A stretch of 6,138 bases of DNA from Ilumatobacteraceae bacterium (lineage in GTDB: Bacteria; Actinomycetota; Acidimicrobiia; Acidimicrobiales; Ilumatobacteraceae). Position 1 is the stretch's first letter, and each line of letters begins with the position of its first letter. The notes under the pieces were generated by a model, which was not told the origin of the DNA, did no database searches, and was given only the letters and a program-made list of their open reading frames with translations. Below are positions 1-5,642 of this stretch, piece by piece. The stretch lies in contig JALRDI010000235.1 of NCBI GenBank assembly GCA_023257035.1, positions 1-6,138 of the forward strand, written 5' to 3'. The position numbers and the translations under genes were made by a program.

Positions 1-52
1 CCCATTTTTGGGTCATGCCGACTTTCTCGCCGACGATCGCTGTTTGTGCCAT
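1..52 (-). CDS. rplC: 50S ribosomal protein L3, N-terminal fragment
   Basis: Only the first 17 codons lie in the window; the gene continues beyond position 1. The ATG at 52..50 opens MAQTAIVGEKVGMTQKW, which is the characteristic start of bacterial L3 (the G-x-K-x-G-M-T-Q motif). L3 is a primary 23S rRNA-binding protein that nucleates 50S assembly near the peptidyl transferase centre. The start is supported by an AAAGGAAG Shine-Dalgarno sequence five bases upstream. L3 normally follows S10 immediately as the second gene of the S10 operon. Here its upstream neighbour is a serine protease gene, 267 bases away, and rpsJ lies about 5.6 kb away. The gap before it is full of stem-loops, so this gene may have its own leader. 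The identity is firm despite the short fragment. Confidence 0.93.
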   Translation of the reverse strand, partial: MAQTAIVGEKVGMTQKW

Positions 53-57
53 AACGG

Positions 58-65
58 CTTCCTTT
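58..65 (-). promoter_or_regulatory. Ribosome binding site of rplC
   Basis: The minus strand reads AAAGGAAG here, with five bases between it and the ATG at 52. It is the clearest purine-rich Shine-Dalgarno sequence in the window apart from that of potD, and it fixes the L3 start. Confidence 0.8.
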
Positions 66-74
66 GGTTGATCG

Positions 75-88
75 AGCCCTTGCGGGCT
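75..88 (-). other. Short stem-loop with GCAA tetraloop near the rplC start
   Basis: On the minus strand AGCCC and GGGCT pair around a GCAA (GNRA-type) loop. It ends nine bases before the rplC Shine-Dalgarno sequence, a suitable place to affect ribosome loading. Confidence 0.4.
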
Positions 89-95
89 ATCCACT

Positions 96-117
96 CGTTT
101 ACGTTCCGGTTGCGTTC
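96..117 (-). repeat. Imperfect 11-base tandem repeat
   Basis: On the minus strand GAACGCAACCG is followed directly by GAACGTAAACG, matching at 9 of 11 positions. It lies in the rplC upstream region and could be a repeated protein or RNA contact site, or chance. Confidence 0.35.
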
Positions 118-147
118 ACGTGGGCCTCCCGGAGTGGCTTCACGCAA

Positions 148-176
148 GTGCTCCGCTAACCGAAGTTGCGGAGCAC
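148..176 (-). other. Strong stem-loop with UUCG tetraloop
   Basis: On the minus strand GTGCTCCGC pairs perfectly with GCGGAGCAC. Inside this, AAC and GTT pair around a TTCG loop, with a single bulged A. The total is 12 base pairs with one of the most stable RNA tetraloops. The sequence after it (TTGCGTG) has no U-tract, so it is not a standard terminator. Confidence 0.6.
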
Positions 177-190
177 AGGTTTAGAGGTCG

Positions 191-221
191 CCGTGAGGTC
201 CCCGTTTCCGGGCTCACACGG
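191..221 (-). other. Bulged stem-loop with GAAA tetraloop
   Basis: On the minus strand CCCG and CGGG close a GAAA loop. GTGAG and CTCAC extend the stem across a 3-nt bulge (GAC), and a further CC/GG pairing follows past a 2-nt bulge. It is the second GAAA-capped hairpin in succession. Confidence 0.5.
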
Positions 222-235
222 ACATCATTTGTCGT

Positions 236-261
236 TTGCACCCGACTTTCGTCAGGCACAA
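236..261 (-). other. 11-bp stem-loop with GAAA tetraloop
   Basis: On the minus strand TTGTGCCTGAC pairs with GTCGGGTGCAA around a GAAA loop. Eight pairs are Watson-Crick and three are G-U wobbles. The wobbles pair only in minus-strand RNA, which fits transcription toward rplC. Confidence 0.5.
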
Positions 262-288
262 GTTCGAAACGCTATCGGCTATCGAGCA

Positions 289-318
289 GGTTCCAACCTT
301 TGCGTGTTGGCTCCAACC
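289..318 (-). other. Stem-loop just after the htrA stop
   Basis: Minus-strand arms GGTT(GGAG)CCAAC and GTTGGAACC pair over nine base pairs with a 4-nt bulge and an 8-nt loop. The stem begins one base after the TAA of htrA. It could protect the 3' end of the htrA message or act as a weak terminator, but no U-tract follows. Confidence 0.4.
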
Positions 319-319
319 G

Positions 320-1561
320 TTACGAAACGGGCCGAGATCCGAGTTCTGCGACGAAATCGAGACGCTCGTCTCCTCTTTGAACCGTGATTGTTGTTGAATC
401 GCCCGGTTCAAGATCACGAATCGCTGCAATCAGGCCAGCTGCACCCTCAACGGTCGCCCCATCTACGGCGACCACCACGTCACCAGCTTTGAGGCCAGCG
501 GCCTCTGCTGGTGTGCCAACATTCACATCTCGAATAACCGCCCCAACGCCACCATCGGTGCGTTCATCGAGGGCAACACCGAGAAAACCCTCTTCTCGTT
601 GCTCTCCGCGGGATTGCTTGCGCAGCTGTTCGAATATTGGCAGCGCCTCGTCAACCGAGATGGAGAAGCCGATATTTGAAGCCGCCATCGTGGTTGACCC
701 TCTGGCCACTGCCGTGTTGATACCAACCACTTCTCCCGCTGCGTTCACCAGCGGACCACCAGAATTTCCCGATGAAATCGCTGCATCGGTCTGCAACAAC
801 CCGTCGAGCGCTCCCATATCAGTCACCAATGTTCGATTAAGAGCTGACACGATGCCAAGGGTTACGGTCGGTGCGCCGTCAAGATCGAGAGCGAAACCAA
901 TTGCGACGACCTCGTCGCCAAGCCGCACTGAGCCTGGGCGAGCAAACGTCGCCGCAGGGAAGCCGTCTCCCTGAATGTCGAGAAGCGCAAGGTCATTCCC
1001 GACATCGATTGCGAGAAGTGTTGCTTCACGTGGCTCCGTTTCACCTGCAAGCCTCACGCGCAGCGCAGATGCGCCTTCAACAACGTGAGCATTCGTCACA
1101 ATCTCGCCGTCGGACGTCGCAATAATTCCGGTGCCAACTGAACCGCTCTGACCGAAACCTGTTTGAAGTTCAGCCATCACGGTGACGGTGCTCGGGCCAA
1201 CTTGTGCAGCAACAGCCGCAACATCGATTCGATCAAATGGTCCTGAGCGTTCAGGCCCAATATTGAACGCAAATTCAGAGTCAGATGGTTTCGTTGATGC
1301 AGCAGCTGGAACTGTCGCATCAGATGCTGAGCCCGCTAATTCCTCTTGCAAGGTTTCGGGTGACTCCGTCGACCCGGTCTCAGACGCCGTATCCGTACTC
1401 CCGCCGATTGATCGATCGATGACCGCTCCCCCGGCAAATGTCAATGCGATGAGTAACAAAATCACCACGGCTACGGACGGCCGACGGCGCCGACGAATCG
1501 CGCCCTCGACAACCGGTTCGTCGTCGTGAGACGGTGCCATTGGGGGAGGTAACTCTGCCAT
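320..1561 (-). CDS. HtrA/DegP-like membrane-anchored serine protease with one PDZ domain
   Basis: The 413-residue protein matches the HtrA family (S1C), which degrades misfolded or damaged proteins outside the membrane. Numbered from the ATG at 1561, it has a short cytosolic tail with an arginine cluster at 23-27, one membrane segment at about 29-48, and a Ser/Thr/Glu/Ala-rich linker to about 95. A trypsin-like domain follows, with the catalytic triad visible as His159 (TNAHV), Asp190 (GNDLALL) and Ser257 (GNSGGP). One PDZ domain occupies about 315-405 (GFLGV... GLKAGDVVVAVDG). The arginines before the membrane segment predict that the protease faces outward. A TTG at 1582 would add seven residues, but it lies beside the potD terminator, so the ATG is preferred; neither has a good Shine-Dalgarno sequence. 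The gene sits between the pot operon and rplC. No functional link to polyamines is evident. Confidence 0.88.
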   Translation of the reverse strand: MAELPPPMAPSHDDEPVVEGAIRRRRRPSVAVVILLLIALTFAGGAVIDRSIGGSTDTASETGSTESPETLQEELAGSASDATVPAAASTKPSDSEFAFNIGPERSGPFDRIDVAAVAAQVGPSTVTVMAELQTGFGQSGSVGTGIIATSDGEIVTNAHVVEGASALRVRLAGETEPREATLLAIDVGNDLALLDIQGDGFPAATFARPGSVRLGDEVVAIGFALDLDGAPTVTLGIVSALNRTLVTDMGALDGLLQTDAAISSGNSGGPLVNAAGEVVGINTAVARGSTTMAASNIGFSISVDEALPIFEQLRKQSRGEQREEGFLGVALDERTDGGVGAVIRDVNVGTPAEAAGLKAGDVVVAVDGATVEGAAGLIAAIRDLEPGDSTTITVQRGDERLDFVAELGSRPVS

Positions 1562-1582
1562 GAACTCTGGTTTAGCAAGCAA

Positions 1583-1613
1583 AATGGCCCGCTGCTAGTC
1601 GCAGCGGGCCATT
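1583..1613 (-). terminator. Rho-independent terminator of the pot operon
   Basis: AATGGCCCGCTGC and GCAGCGGGCCATT form a perfect 13-bp GC-rich stem with a 5-nt loop. On the minus strand the stem runs into a short T-rich stretch (ATTTTGCTTGC). It starts 26 bases after the potD stop, which fits the end of the transporter transcript. Oddly, the htrA ATG is only 21 bases beyond it, too close for a conventional promoter in between. Confidence 0.8.
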
Positions 1614-1639
1614 CTCACTTAGTTCTCACCAAGACTGAA

Positions 1640-2782
1640 TCAGCCCTTGGCCTCGCTGAATGCGTCTGAGAAGTTGGTCTCAAAGTCACCGGTATTCGTA
1701 ATGAATTCGAGCTTCGAGCGGTCTGCCGGGTACACAATCTCGTTTTCGAGCACCTCAGCATCGATGAATGGCTCCGAAGCAGCATTTGGGCTGCCATAGA
1801 GGTTCCAGTTCGTCAATGCCGCGCCATTCTCAGCATCGAGAATGAAGTTGATGAAGGTGTGCGCCGTGCACGGGTGCGGTGCGTCAAATGGAAGCGCCAT
1901 GTTGTCGGTCCAGATGGTGCCACCTTCGTCTGGGACGAAATAGGTGTAGTCATCTGGATTCTCGGCCTCATCGATGCCGTACAGCATGTTGCCCGAGAAG
2001 CCATGAGCGATCTGTGTCTGACCAGAGACGAGTAGTTCGTCGTACTGGTCGGAATCGAATGCAGCGATTCGAGCAACAGCATCAGCGACGAGTGCCTTTG
2101 CTTCATCGAGTTCTTCGATGCTCGTCGTGTTCAGTGAGTATCCGAGATACTTCAAGGCTGCACCGATCGTCTCACGTGGATCGTTGAGCAATGTGATGTT
2201 GCCACCGAAGTTTGCGGAGAGCTCTGGGTCAAACACGAGTCCCCAAGTACGAGGAGTGTCTTCTCCAAGCACGGTCAGGTCGACCCCAAGGCCCGTCGTT
2301 CCCCACTGGTATGCCGCTGTGTAGGCACCCGTCGGGTCATACGGTGCCGGGTAGAACACTGGATCGAGGTTCGCCATGTTTGGAATTGCATCGAGCTGGA
2401 GAGCCTGCAAGGAACCCTCTTCGATCATGATCGAAACCATGTAGTCAGAGGGAACGATGACGTCGTAGCCAGAGTTACCTGCCGCAACAATCGGCTGCAT
2501 TGCTTCATTCGAGTCGTAGTTGTCCTCGATCACCGCAACCCCATACTGCTCTTCGAAGGCAGTCTTCAGATCAGGATCGATGTACTCAGACCAGTTATAC
2601 AAATACAGGTCGCCATCGACTTGATCGACGGCACAGTCCGCGCCAGTCGCTTCCGATGTTGACTCCTCAGCTGCAGGCTCATCTGCTGCAGCATCATCCG
2701 ACGATGAGTCTCCACCACAAGAAGCGAGCAATATCGCTCCCGTGACGGCTACACCCGCCAATCGAAATTTCATTGATTTCAT
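1640..2782 (-). CDS. potD: Polyamine (spermidine/putrescine) ABC transporter substrate-binding lipoprotein
   Basis: This 380-residue lipoprotein should capture polyamine outside the membrane and deliver it to the PotB/PotC permeases. A lipoprotein signal ends in the lipobox LLASC with Cys22 as the lipidation site, followed by an acidic Ser/Ala/Asp/Glu-rich tether to about residue 48. The domain then follows E. coli PotD closely: NWSEY (63-67), PSDY (111-114), DPRE (201-204) and WTD (281-283). These correspond to PotD ligand residues Trp34, Tyr37, Asp168, Glu171, Trp255 and Asp257, so amine binding is likely. The usual Trp229 region (WNGS in E. coli) reads GFSGN, so specificity may differ. Cys50 and Cys295 could form a disulfide. 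The ATG at 2782 overlaps the potC stop by 4 nt and has an AGGGGG ribosome site. An open frame extends further upstream, but it lies inside potC. Confidence 0.9.
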   Translation of the reverse strand: MKSMKFRLAGVAVTGAILLASCGGDSSSDDAAADEPAAEESTSEATGADCAVDQVDGDLYLYNWSEYIDPDLKTAFEEQYGVAVIEDNYDSNEAMQPIVAAGNSGYDVIVPSDYMVSIMIEEGSLQALQLDAIPNMANLDPVFYPAPYDPTGAYTAAYQWGTTGLGVDLTVLGEDTPRTWGLVFDPELSANFGGNITLLNDPRETIGAALKYLGYSLNTTSIEELDEAKALVADAVARIAAFDSDQYDELLVSGQTQIAHGFSGNMLYGIDEAENPDDYTYFVPDEGGTIWTDNMALPFDAPHPCTAHTFINFILDAENGAALTNWNLYGSPNAASEPFIDAEVLENEIVYPADRSKLEFITNTGDFETNFSDAFSEAKG

Positions 2783-3642
2783 GATGTTCCCCCTGGTGTT
2801 CGGAGTTGTTGGCGCCCACGAGAGGCGTTTGCTCGCTGCAGGCCTACCGATCCTGCCACGAGAATGAGCGACGCTACCAGCATGATGACTGATACTGCGT
2901 TGATCGTTGGTGTCACGCCTTTTCTGATCAGCGAGAAGACGTAGACCGGAAGAGTAGTTGATCCAGGACCGGCTACGAACTGGGTAACGACAACGTCGTC
3001 GAGAGACAGTGTGATCGCAAGTAACGCACCGCCGAGCACACCTGGTGCAATCAATGGAAGCGTCACAAATCTGAACGCCTGCCATCGCGTTGCATACAGA
3101 TCTGACGCCGCTTGTTCGAGGGTCGCATCCATGCCTGCGATTCGAGCACGAACGACCACTGAGACAAATGCAATGTTAAATGCCACGTGGCTGACAACGA
3201 TTGTGGCGAAGCCTTTCGAGAGCCCGATGCCGAACACGCTGTCAAGAAGATCAAAGGCCTGCGAAAAGAACATCAACATCATCACTGCCATCGTCACATC
3301 GGGAATGATGATCGGAAGATAGAGCAGCGCATCGAATACCTTGCGGCCTCTGAACTTGAATCGCTCGAGGGCGAGGGCCGACATTGTGCCAAGAACCGTG
3401 GCGAGCAGTGTTGAGACCAGCGCCACCTTGACTGATACCGAAATTGTTCGTTGTAAGCGACTGTCATCGAACAACGTCGCGTACCACTCAGAGGTAAACC
3501 CTCCCCACTGACCAGGAATCCGACTTGCCGAGAACGAAAAGACGACGAGCAAGATAATTGGCGCGTACAGAAAGATCAGAACAACCGCACCATTGGTCCG
3601 AAGGGCCCAAGCAGGCAATCGTCGAGTGATCGTCTCGCTCAT
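2779..3642 (-). CDS. potC: Polyamine ABC transporter permease PotC
   Basis: This 287-residue integral membrane protein is one half of the channel of the PotABCD importer. The hydrophobic pattern fits six membrane segments, the first at about 18-38 and the last at about 248-267. The ABC permease EAA loop, which docks onto the ATPase, is visible at about 176-200 (EQAASDLYATRWQAF then LPLIAPG). The following segment, TLSLDDVVVTQFVAGPG, is typical of PotC/PotI proteins. Length matches the family. The ATG at 3642 overlaps the potB stop as ATGA and the stop overlaps the potD start the same way, so translation is probably coupled. No strong Shine-Dalgarno sequence precedes it, which also fits coupling. 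Confidence 0.92.
   Translation of the reverse strand: MSETITRRLPAWALRTNGAVVLIFLYAPIILLVVFSFSASRIPGQWGGFTSEWYATLFDDSRLQRTISVSVKVALVSTLLATVLGTMSALALERFKFRGRKVFDALLYLPIIIPDVTMAVMMLMFFSQAFDLLDSVFGIGLSKGFATIVVSHVAFNIAFVSVVVRARIAGMDATLEQAASDLYATRWQAFRFVTLPLIAPGVLGGALLAITLSLDDVVVTQFVAGPGSTTLPVYVFSLIRKGVTPTINAVSVIMLVASLILVAGSVGLQRANASRGRQQLRTPGGTS
2789..2794 (-). promoter_or_regulatory. Ribosome binding site of potD
   Basis: The minus strand reads AGGGGG, six bases before the ATG at 2782, inside the last codons of potC. It chooses this start over the in-frame ATG three codons later. It may raise the yield of the binding protein relative to the permeases, which lack such a clear site. Confidence 0.7.
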
Positions 3643-4505
3643 AGGTTTTTCCCGCCAGATCGGAAATAGACGATGGTCGAAACCAGCATCACCGCCATGA
3701 GCACGAAGGAAAGTGATGCTCCAACCGGCCAGTTTCGAGCGGTAAGGAACTGCGTGACGATGTACGACCCCAAGAGGGTCTCCTTGCCACCCCCAAGTAG
3801 TTCAGGTGTCACGTAGGCCCCCATTGATGGGACGAACACAAGAATTGACCCTGCGATGACGCCGGGCATCGTCAGCGGAAGCACAATGCGTCGAAATGTT
3901 TGCGAGCCTGACCCGTACAGATCTCTGCCCGCTTCAATAAGGCGACGGTCGAGTCGATCGATTGATGCGTACAGCGGCAGGATCATGAACGGCAGGTAGG
4001 CATACACCAAGCCGATGACAACAGCTGTCTTTGTAAACAAGATGTTGGTTTCGCCGAGCCCGATCGCCTCGGTGAATGACGAGATCGGACCACCGTTCGA
4101 TAACAGAATTCGCCAGGCGTAGTTGCGGACAAGGAAGTTTGTCCAGAACGGAATCATGACAGCGATGAGCAGCAGGTTGCGAATAGTCGGTCGTTGATGG
4201 GCGCAGAACCAGGCGAACGGATACGCGACGACGAGACAGATGACAGTCGTGACGAGAGCAAGGATGACCGACCGCACCACAACGTTGCGCACGATTGGTT
4301 CACCAAGCTTGCGATAAGCGTCAAGGTTCCAGTCTGAAAGGGCTGTTGATCCTGTACTGGTACGGGTCGCAAAGCTGTACACGAGCACGATGATGAGGGG
4401 AACCGCAAAGAACAACACCATGTAGGCAAACGACGGGAGTGCAAGTAGGAAGCCTCGGCGGCGCTCGCTGCGTTCGCGTTTGGCTTCCGCAATACCGACG
4501 CTCAC
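3639..4505 (-). CDS. potB: Polyamine ABC transporter permease PotB
   Basis: This 288-residue membrane protein is the second permease of the importer. After a basic cytosolic N-terminus (KRERSERRR) come about six membrane segments, starting at roughly 19-45. The EAA loop is at about 191-214 (EAGRDLYGSGSQTF then LPLTMPGV), followed by FVPSMGAYVTPELLGGG, a sequence typical of PotB/PotH. Another family-type stretch is IPFWTNFLVRNYAW at about 118-131. The start codon is GTG at 4505, within a 4-nt GTGA overlap with the potA stop; there is no strong Shine-Dalgarno sequence, so ribosomes probably re-initiate from potA. It pairs with PotC to form the heterodimeric channel. Confidence 0.92.
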   Translation of the reverse strand: MSVGIAEAKRERSERRRGFLLALPSFAYMVLFFAVPLIIVLVYSFATRTSTGSTALSDWNLDAYRKLGEPIVRNVVVRSVILALVTTVICLVVAYPFAWFCAHQRPTIRNLLLIAVMIPFWTNFLVRNYAWRILLSNGGPISSFTEAIGLGETNILFTKTAVVIGLVYAYLPFMILPLYASIDRLDRRLIEAGRDLYGSGSQTFRRIVLPLTMPGVIAGSILVFVPSMGAYVTPELLGGGKETLLGSYIVTQFLTARNWPVGASLSFVLMAVMLVSTIVYFRSGGKNL

Positions 4506-5569
4506 GGCTTTACGACCGCCACTGCATCGTCACGCCACCACACGTCAACCTGCTCGCCAACTGCGTGTCGAGCAACATCAGGACGATGATCTGTCTCAAC
4601 CTCAATCGTCATCCAGTCGAGAGCGACTCGGTAGACAACGCTGTTGCCAAGGAACGTCTCGGTGTCGACAACACCGGAGAGTTTCGCAACTCCCGACGGC
4701 GCAGCATCTAACTGGCAGATCATGACTCGCTCGGGTCGAAGACTGACCTGAACATCGTCACCAACGGCGACGGTTGCCACGACCGGAACGTTGATCCGTT
4801 GACCGTTCGACAAACAAACAACATCTGATGACTCAAGAACTCCCTTGAGAAAGTTCGACCGACCAATGAAATCGGCCACAAACCGATCGACTGGAGCGTC
4901 ATACATTTCCTCAGGAGTCCCGACTTGGAGCAGTCGGCCATCATTCATCACGCCGATTCGATCGGAGAGCGCCAGTGCCTCTTCTTGGTCGTGAGTGACG
5001 AACACGAACGTGATGCCCACCTCACGCTGCAGTTGTTTCAACTCAAACTGCATCTCTTGGCGGAGTTTGAGATCGAGCGCCGCCAGGGGCTCGTCGAGCA
5101 GCAACACCTTCGGACGATTCACCAACGCTCTTGCAAGGGCCACACGCTGCTGTTGGCCACCCGAGAGTTGGTTTGGGCGACGTCCTTCCATTCCTGTCAT
5201 TCGGACAAGTGAGATCGCCTCTTGAACCCGTGTCGAAATTTCCGACTTTGGGACCTTGCGCATCCGCAGTCCGAACGCCACATTGTCTGCAACGCTCATG
5301 TGCGGGAAGAGCGCGTAGTTTTGGAAGACCGTGTTCACGGGCCGCTTATTGGGCGGCAGCGATCCAACTTCTTCCCCAAAAATTTGGAGACTCCCTGCAG
5401 AAGGAAGTTCGAGCCCTGCGATCATTCGCAGAGTCGTCGTCTTGCCACAGCCCGATGGGCCGAGCAACGCGAAGAACTCGCCGTCTGCAATATCTAAGTC
5501 GACATTGTCAACAGCGGTGACATCATCAAAGAGTTTTGAGATCCCGCGCAGCGATACCGCAGCGCTCAT
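4502..5569 (-). CDS. potA: Polyamine ABC transporter ATP-binding protein PotA
   Basis: This 355-residue ATPase (from the ATG at 5569) drives import through PotB/PotC from the cytosolic face. The nucleotide-binding motifs are intact: Walker A GPSGCGKT at 37-44, Q-loop Gln83 (FQNYALFPH), signature LSGGQ at 135-139, Walker B VLLLDE at 155-160, and H-loop His183 (VTHDQEEAL). A C-terminal TOBE domain (about 240-355, with SLRPERV) is where importers of this family often bind regulatory or substrate molecules. A GTG at 5599 would add ten residues (MNEPLGLQQQ). The ATG is preferred because it begins directly before the conserved domain, and because the GTG forms the last pair of a hairpin and has no usable ribosome site. 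The ATG also lacks a Shine-Dalgarno sequence but overlaps the stop of a 9-codon mini-ORF. It is the first gene of the four-gene operon. Confidence 0.92.
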   Translation of the reverse strand: MSAAVSLRGISKLFDDVTAVDNVDLDIADGEFFALLGPSGCGKTTTLRMIAGLELPSAGSLQIFGEEVGSLPPNKRPVNTVFQNYALFPHMSVADNVAFGLRMRKVPKSEISTRVQEAISLVRMTGMEGRRPNQLSGGQQQRVALARALVNRPKVLLLDEPLAALDLKLRQEMQFELKQLQREVGITFVFVTHDQEEALALSDRIGVMNDGRLLQVGTPEEMYDAPVDRFVADFIGRSNFLKGVLESSDVVCLSNGQRINVPVVATVAVGDDVQVSLRPERVMICQLDAAPSGVAKLSGVVDTETFLGNSVVYRVALDWMTIEVETDHRPDVARHAVGEQVDVWWRDDAVAVVKP

Positions 5570-5595
5570 CTGTTGTTGGAGACCAAGGGGCTCAT
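5566..5595 (-). CDS. Possible 9-codon leader ORF overlapping the potA start
   Basis: An ATG at 5595 opens a tiny frame encoding MSPLVSNNR. Its TGA (5568..5566) overlaps the preferred potA ATG as ATGA, the same junction type used between the later pot genes. It begins four bases after a perfect hairpin that contains GGAGG. Translation could feed ribosomes into potA, which otherwise lacks a Shine-Dalgarno sequence. Against it, the GGAGG is 22 bases away and buried in the stem, and frames this short arise often by chance. Confidence 0.25.
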   Translation of the reverse strand: MSPLVSNNR

Positions 5596-5598
5596 TCA

Positions 5599-5624
5599 CT
5601 GGAGGCGAAGAGTAACGCCTCCAG
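5599..5624 (-). terminator. Perfect hairpin between rpsJ and potA
   Basis: CTGGAGGCG and CGCCTCCAG form a perfect 9-bp stem with an 8-nt loop, 18 bases after the rpsJ stop. No U-tract follows on either strand, so it would be a U-less terminator, an attenuator or an RNA-processing barrier separating the ribosomal and transporter messages. The 5' arm contains GGAGG, and the 3' arm contains CCTCC, which resembles the anti-Shine-Dalgarno sequence. The stem is certain in sequence; its role is inferred. Confidence 0.5.
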
Positions 5625-5642
5625 CGAAGAAATCAAGAGCGA

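Larger units (their letters stand above)
53..319 (-). ncRNA. Structured non-coding region, candidate leader RNA of rplC
   Basis: This 267-base gap between the htrA stop and the rplC start holds no credible gene: the short open frames crossing it lack ribosome sites and recognisable protein character. On the minus strand it can fold into a chain of stem-loops at 318..289, 261..236, 221..191, 176..148 and 88..75, with a further possible arm at 147..110. Four of them have GAAA, UUCG or GCAA tetraloops, which stabilise RNA hairpins on this strand specifically (the complementary loops are TTTC, CGAA and TTGC). None is followed by a U-tract, so they are not ordinary rho-independent terminators. Because rplC is detached from rpsJ here, the plausible role is a leader that carries its own promoter or feedback control for the downstream ribosomal genes. 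That role is inferred, and I do not recognise a named RNA family. Confidence 0.45.

Noticed and set aside
269..296. Possible promoter for rplC: TTGGAA, a 16-base spacer, then TAGCGT on the minus strand
   Set aside because: The match to the -35/-10 consensus is poor and overlaps a hairpin arm. A promoter is likely somewhere in or near the gap, but this one cannot be supported by sequence alone.
262..319. tRNA-like stretch including GTTTCGAAC, which resembles a T-loop
   Set aside because: No acceptor stem or anticodon arm can be formed around it, and the T-stem bases do not pair.
120..387. Two plus-strand open frames of 86 and 73 residues covering the htrA-rplC gap
   Set aside because: They start at GTG or TTG without a ribosome site, run through strong minus-strand hairpins and into the antisense of htrA, and look like non-protein sequence.
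384..974. A 196-residue open frame on the plus strand
   Set aside because: It lies wholly antisense to htrA, whose catalytic motifs are intact. Its translation is Ser/Pro/Thr/Arg-rich with no recognisable domain.
2783..3085. An N-terminal extension of potD of about 100 residues
   Set aside because: It is simply an open frame inside potC. The lipoprotein signal beginning at the ATG at 2782, with its ribosome site, is the clear start.
4925..5520. Several plus-strand open frames of 76 to 129 residues opposite potA
   Set aside because: They are antisense shadows of the conserved ATPase gene, with no ribosome sites or domains.
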